From assembly GCA_002307135.1 (NCBI GenBank), contig DBTQ01000015.1:1-64000 (forward strand): 64,000 nt of DNA, written 5' to 3'. The notes under the pieces were generated by a model. The model was given only the letters and a program-made list of their open reading frames with translations. It was not told where the DNA came from and ran no database searches. Position numbers and translations under genes: made by a program. The stretch comes from Bacteroidetes bacterium UBA1312 (GTDB taxonomy: Bacteria > Bacteroidota > Bacteroidia > Chitinophagales > Chitinophagaceae). Of the stretch, positions 60,762 through 64,000 are shown piece by piece; within the stretch, counting starts at the first letter, position 1, and each line of letters opens with the position of its first letter.

Positions 60762-62471
60762 TTATTTCGATTCACGTGAAGTTCTGGCCGCCATTATAGG
60801 ATCACGCTTATATATATCGTCAATAAAACGGAGATGATTACACACACTGTCCTGAAAAGTGGTTAAATAAACAATATGCACAGGTATCTTGCTTTGCAAA
60901 CCTTCATATTGAGTTTTGTGCGTAGTAATAACACTGTCAATATGTTCTCTTGTAAATTTTTCTTTACCTTCCATTTTAGTGAGGATATACTGTGCCATTT
61001 CTCTAGGTTTTTCTACACGAATACAACCCGAGCTTTTCGCCCTGTTTCTATTAGGGAAATCGCCTTTATGTGGTGTATCGTGCAAATAAATATCCCAACG
61101 ATTGGGTAAATTAAATTTAACTACCCCAAGTGCATTATTATCTCCAGGTGATTGGCGAAATGTAAATCTGCGGTAGTTAGACCCATTGATTTCAGAAGCA
61201 TTTACCACACTGCCTTTTGAATTGTATGCTTTCAATCCTTTTCTCGCTAAATACGAACCTCCATGTTTGCTAAGCCCCGGCGCTACATCATTTTTCAGAA
61301 TTGTGGGGGGAACACCCCATGGTGGATTTAAAACCACATTAGCCATATTGGCACTCAATGAAGGAGTTTGGCGGCTAGGTTTGCCAACCACTACACGCAT
61401 GTGCATTCCGTCAGCAGAGTCATGATTGAGGTACAACTCCATCAACGGAACATTCACTATTACGTAGTTCTTTTCCGGCACTTGATTCATCCAACGCAAA
61501 CGCTCCTGATTGTTGCCTATAATTTTCAGTACAGAGTCCGGCTGCATTACCAATTTATTATATGTTGGTGAATCAATTTTTCCTGTTATTTTTTGACCCC
61601 AATAATACTGAAATCCCTTAATCATAAACTCTTCGGGCGATGTTGTGTCATTAGACTGGGTAGCAAGCCACGGCATTTGCTTTTTTATAATAAGCTGAAT
61701 AATACTATCATTACCAGAAATTTTCAGCTTACTCGTCAGATCTTTTAAATCATGATCTTGCAATAGTTGAGTGTAATGTCTGTTGGCATTTTGCAAGAGA
61801 CGATAAGATACCCATTGACTTCTGTAAGCTTGTAATGATGGATATTGCTTATTACGACTCATTGACGTTAATACAGAAGGAGCATCCCATGTAGAATCAT
61901 TTTGATGAAACCAAAGCGTATCTATTGATTTTGGGACATAAACGCCCAATAATAAATCGCGAGCCGCCTGCAAATATGTTTTGGTACAAAGGGTATCAAA
62001 ATTAATTAAATCAGCGACAGTAGAGGACTCGGCCAAAGCCTTCTTTTTACTTTTTTTCAATTCATCTAATTGGTATCTATGTATATCTATACCATCCCAT
62101 TGTAAGCTGTCTAACTCAGCGATAAGGACATCCGAATTAATTGAGTTTTTATTTTCATCTATCCATATAGGAGCATACTCATTTGCTTGATAACAATAAA
62201 CAAGCGCGTGATTTATTGTTGATATTTTTGACTTTGAACCAATTTTAACCGAAGTATCTATTTTGGGTAATACCGATTTTAATTGCTGTGCGAAATCTTC
62301 TGAAGGGAATGATGAACCTGAAAAAACTTTACCGATTTTTTCGATCGCTGATTTATTATTACCTGCATCACCAGTAGAGCACGAAGCTAATATTACAAGG
62401 ATGAATACAGTATATACCAAAGATTGTTGTAAGAATCGAGATTTGCTACAATTACTTATGTTTTGTTCCAT
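60762..62471 (-). CDS. YcbB-like L,D-transpeptidase lipoprotein
   Basis: A 569-residue predicted periplasmic enzyme that forms 3-3 cross-links or otherwise edits peptidoglycan. The N-terminus has a hydrophobic segment and a lipobox in TVFILVILASC (Cys ~31). The N-terminal half is the YcbB scaffold domain (LDSLQWDGIDIHRYQ), followed by a peptidoglycan-binding-like module. The YkuD catalytic core has His464 in YLHDTPHKGDFP and the catalytic Cys483 in SSGCIRVEKP. It lies just upstream of the Wzm-like permease. Confidence 0.9.
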   Translation of the reverse strand: MEQNISNCSKSRFLQQSLVYTVFILVILASCSTGDAGNNKSAIEKIGKVFSGSSFPSEDFAQQLKSVLPKIDTSVKIGSKSKISTINHALVYCYQANEYAPIWIDENKNSINSDVLIAELDSLQWDGIDIHRYQLDELKKSKKKALAESSTVADLINFDTLCTKTYLQAARDLLLGVYVPKSIDTLWFHQNDSTWDAPSVLTSMSRNKQYPSLQAYRSQWVSYRLLQNANRHYTQLLQDHDLKDLTSKLKISGNDSIIQLIIKKQMPWLATQSNDTTSPEEFMIKGFQYYWGQKITGKIDSPTYNKLVMQPDSVLKIIGNNQERLRWMNQVPEKNYVIVNVPLMELYLNHDSADGMHMRVVVGKPSRQTPSLSANMANVVLNPPWGVPPTILKNDVAPGLSKHGGSYLARKGLKAYNSKGSVVNASEINGSNYRRFTFRQSPGDNNALGVVKFNLPNRWDIYLHDTPHKGDFPNRNRAKSSGCIRVEKPREMAQYILTKMEGKEKFTREHIDSVITTHKTQYEGLQSKIPVHIVYLTTFQDSVCNHLRFIDDIYKRDPIMAARTSRESK

Positions 62472-62503
62472 TTCATTTTATTAATCAAATACTGTTCCAA
62501 ATT

Positions 62504-62857
62504 TCATTCAATACCCATAATTTCTTCCATAGGATTCCAAAACAGATTTTGAAAATCAACTACCTTATCATTTTTTATGGTAATCCCTTCTTTTTCGAGT
62601 AGTTGCTGCATCCTGTCTATTGTTGCAAAATGAAATTTTCCAGTAAGCAGACCCGCACTATTTACCACTCTGTGCGCAGGAACTTTTGGTGTGATATTAT
62701 GCGCCAAGTTCATCGCATAACCCACTAACCTTGCTCCTGAACGCAATCCGATAGCAGCTGCAATTGCCCCATACGAAGTAACCCGCCCTTTGGGTACATG
62801 CCGTACAACCTCGTAAATGACATTATAAATATCGTCTTTATTGCTGCTGCTTTTCAT
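62504..62857 (-). CDS. Alkyltransferase-like (ATL/MGMT-related) protein
   Basis: A 117-residue protein with the DNA-binding domain of O6-alkylguanine-DNA methyltransferase. The block VPKGRVTSYGAIAAAIGL and GYAMNLAH are the MGMT helix-turn-helix, but the active-site PCHRV reads PAHRV here, with Ala in place of the acceptor Cys. Such ATL proteins flag alkylated bases for nucleotide excision repair instead of removing the alkyl group. Overlaps the DUF5522 gene by 20 bp. Confidence 0.9.
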   Translation of the reverse strand: MKSSSNKDDIYNVIYEVVRHVPKGRVTSYGAIAAAIGLRSGARLVGYAMNLAHNITPKVPAHRVVNSAGLLTGKFHFATIDRMQQLLEKEGITIKNDKVVDFQNLFWNPMEEIMGIE

Positions 62858-63032
62858 TTTCTTTTTTCAATTTAAGCAAGTCCGTCTTCTTAGGTTCAGG
62901 TACTTTCGCAAAATCATAAGGACAATGTTTGCATCCGGATGCACAACAATAGCCTCTCTTCAAGTGATATTGTTCTGTGAAAACAATTCGCCCATCGGCA
63001 AGCGTATAATAATCATCAGGTTGTAGCGTCAT
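62838..63032 (-). CDS. DUF5522 family Cys-rich small protein
   Basis: A 64-residue protein. The block YYTLADGRIVFTEQYHLKRG leads into YCCASGCKHCPY, with a Cys cluster (Cys-Cys-x3-Cys-x2-Cys) typical of DUF5522. The cluster could bind a metal or Fe-S center, which is inferred. It overlaps trmB by 17 bp and the ATL gene by 20 bp, so the three form a coupled operon. Confidence 0.85.
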   Translation of the reverse strand: MTLQPDDYYTLADGRIVFTEQYHLKRGYCCASGCKHCPYDFAKVPEPKKTDLLKLKKENEKQQQ

Positions 63033-63732
63033 CTTCTTGCATTTCGTTTTCGTCGTCAGTTATTGCAGATTTTTTAGCGGGTACATTTATTGGATGCTCC
63101 GGTAAGCAAAATGCAACATAATAAATGGTTCTTCCTTCAGCAAGATGCATCTTTTCATAAAACGTTTGAATAGCCAATGGCCCCGTCGCTAAACCTTTTC
63201 CGTAAATATCAGCAATATTTTCTTTAATAATGCAGCCTTGTTCTTCTATTGTCTCTAAAGTAAAATCGTATAACTCCTTAGAATCTGTTTTGAGCCGAAT
63301 AATGCCACCTGGTTGCAATACTTGTTGGTACAAATGTAAGAAACGAGGGTGTGTCAATCTGTTTTTGGGTTTGCGCAGAAAAGGGTCTGAAAAAACAATC
63401 CAAATATCTGCAACCTCAGCTTTACCAAAATAATCCGTGAGATGATCTATTTGAGTACGCAAAAAAGCCACGTTCTTCAAATCCTCTTGCAAAGCTATCT
63501 TAGCACCATTATATATTCTGTTTCCCTTCAAATCTACACCAATAAAATTTCTATCATGATGTTCTCTACCTAAATTTACACTATATTCCCCTTTTCCACA
63601 AGCTAATTCTAAAGTTATTGGATGATTATTTCCAAAAAAAACATGCCATGAATTTGTCATATTTTTAGGATATTGTAATACATTAGCAAAAGTTTCTATT
63701 GCCTGAAAGCGAATTAATTTTTTATGACCCAT
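63016..63732 (-). CDS. trmB: tRNA (guanine-N7)-methyltransferase
   Basis: A 238-residue SAM-dependent enzyme that makes m7G46 in tRNA. The SAM loop ELACGKGEYSVNLG, DLKGNRIYNGAK and the catalytic/TrmB signature WIVFSDPFLRKPKNRLTHPRFL are clear. The C-terminus is extended by a low-complexity tail (PAKKSAITDDENEMQEDDATT), in a region overlapping DUF5522. It has a -7 element so close to its start that the mRNA would be almost leaderless. Confidence 0.94.
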   Translation of the reverse strand: MGHKKLIRFQAIETFANVLQYPKNMTNSWHVFFGNNHPITLELACGKGEYSVNLGREHHDRNFIGVDLKGNRIYNGAKIALQEDLKNVAFLRTQIDHLTDYFGKAEVADIWIVFSDPFLRKPKNRLTHPRFLHLYQQVLQPGGIIRLKTDSKELYDFTLETIEEQGCIIKENIADIYGKGLATGPLAIQTFYEKMHLAEGRTIYYVAFCLPEHPINVPAKKSAITDDENEMQEDDATT

Positions 63733-63739
63733 AGTCAGG

Positions 63740-63747
63740 CAAAGATA
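63740..63747 (-). promoter_or_regulatory. Putative -7 element of the trmB operon
   Basis: Reverse strand TATCTTTG matches TAnnTTTG. Its G lies 7 bases before the trmB ATG at 63732, so the transcript would start about 2-4 nt before the start codon. Confidence 0.5.
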
Positions 63748-63788
63748 AGCGCATTAAAAAACATTTTAAAATCACAAAAAAACGTAGA

Positions 63789-64000
63789 ATGAAAAAAAGT
63801 TTTATCCTTTTCTCTGCTTTATTAGGTATTGGTTATTTGACCTTATCTAGCTACATTAGTAATCCTGGAATTTCCGGTGCAGGAGATTGCACCGGAGCGA
63901 CGAGCACCACTACCTGTGCTCGCAGTGGTTGTCATTCCAGTAGCGCAGCTACTACAAATAATGGAGTTACGCTTATTGATAAAGCAACCAGCATCCCTGT
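63789..64000 (+). CDS. Secreted Cys-rich protein, N-terminal part (partial)
   Basis: The first 70 residues of a longer gene. MKKSFILFSALLGIGYLTLSSY is a signal peptide, then GAGDCTGATSTTTCARSGCHSS. The C-x4-CH pattern (CARSGCH) and the upstream Cys resemble the N-terminus of Bacteroidota surface proteins in which a Cys-pair/His motif (choice-of-anchor V-type) begins the mature chain; heme attachment is possible but unproven. The start is the ATG at 63789. The rest lies beyond the window edge. It is divergent from trmB. Confidence 0.75.
   Translation, partial: MKKSFILFSALLGIGYLTLSSYISNPGISGAGDCTGATSTTTCARSGCHSSSAATTNNGVTLIDKATSIP
63873..63896 (+). repeat. Hairpin inside the secreted Cys-rich gene
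   Basis: 9-bp perfect stem TCCGGTGCA/TGCACCGGA with a 6-nt loop (GGAGAT), within the coding sequence about 85 bp after the ATG. It could arise simply from coding the G-A-G-D-C-T-G segment. Confidence 0.5.

Noticed and set aside
1..64000. CRISPR arrays, tRNA/rRNA genes, insertion sequences, prophage
   Set aside because: No regularly spaced short repeats, cloverleaf-like sequences, transposase ORFs or phage structural genes were seen while reading both strands.

Overview
The window is chromosomal DNA from a member of the Bacteroidota, most likely Chitinophagales/Chitinophagaceae. The evidence is type IX secretion (T9SS) sorting domains of both type A and type B on five very large or repetitive secreted proteins, TAnnTTTG -7 promoter elements (the fumC promoter also has a TTG 19 bp upstream), a LytS-type propeller kinase with a LytTR regulator, Bacteroidota-specific families (DUF6452, DUF6048, DUF5522), AT-rich DNA and few Shine-Dalgarno sequences. 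I see no phage, insertion sequence, CRISPR array, tRNA or rRNA.

Layout. 1-14.5 kb: 5' end of alaS, fumC, a secreted M43 metalloprotease, ubiE, engB, a DUF4375-like gene, an M49 dipeptidyl-peptidase III lipoprotein, an FAD oxidoreductase, a seven-repeat RCC1 propeller with a T9SS tail, and a tight redox operon (FMN reductase, pirin, OsmC, 4Fe-4S/CDGSH). 14.6-25.4 kb: two tandem giant T9SS surface proteins (about 1735 and 1730 residues) that share a nearly identical 3' end of 491 bp, preceded by a small helical protein. 26-29.7 kb: a sensor kinase/LytTR pair whose kinase seems to use a non-AUG start. 29.7-36.2 kb: tadA and dtd, then (reading right to left) a compact nine-gene operon headed by an ECF sigma factor and a small zinc-type anti-sigma factor, followed by YHS, DoxX, DinB, TANGO2/NRDE, an outer-membrane barrel, ATP-grasp and a LysE-like permease.

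36.2-48 kb: a nucleotide-sugar dehydrogenase/epimerase pair, two giant T9SS type B (gliding-associated C-terminus) proteins, a family 9 glycosyltransferase, and DUF6048/DUF6452. 48-53.6 kb: a ZapB-like coiled coil, pheT, and divergently dnaB plus an EVE-domain gene. 53.7-64 kb: an M16 protease pair (one active, one inactive), HAD phosphatase, Dpm1-like glycosyltransferase, 3'-5' exonuclease, an orphan polysaccharide-export ABC permease, an YcbB-like L,D-transpeptidase lipoprotein, an alkyltransferase-like protein, DUF5522, trmB, and the start of a secreted Cys-rich protein.

Together the window mixes housekeeping genes (translation, replication, menaquinone, TCA cycle) with an elaborate cell-surface programme. 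The best candidate for an undescribed system is the sigma-factor-led operon at 36165-30647, which joins putative metal/heme and redox handling proteins with envelope proteins. The non-AUG kinase start and the homogenised ends of the giant surface proteins are the other most notable observations.
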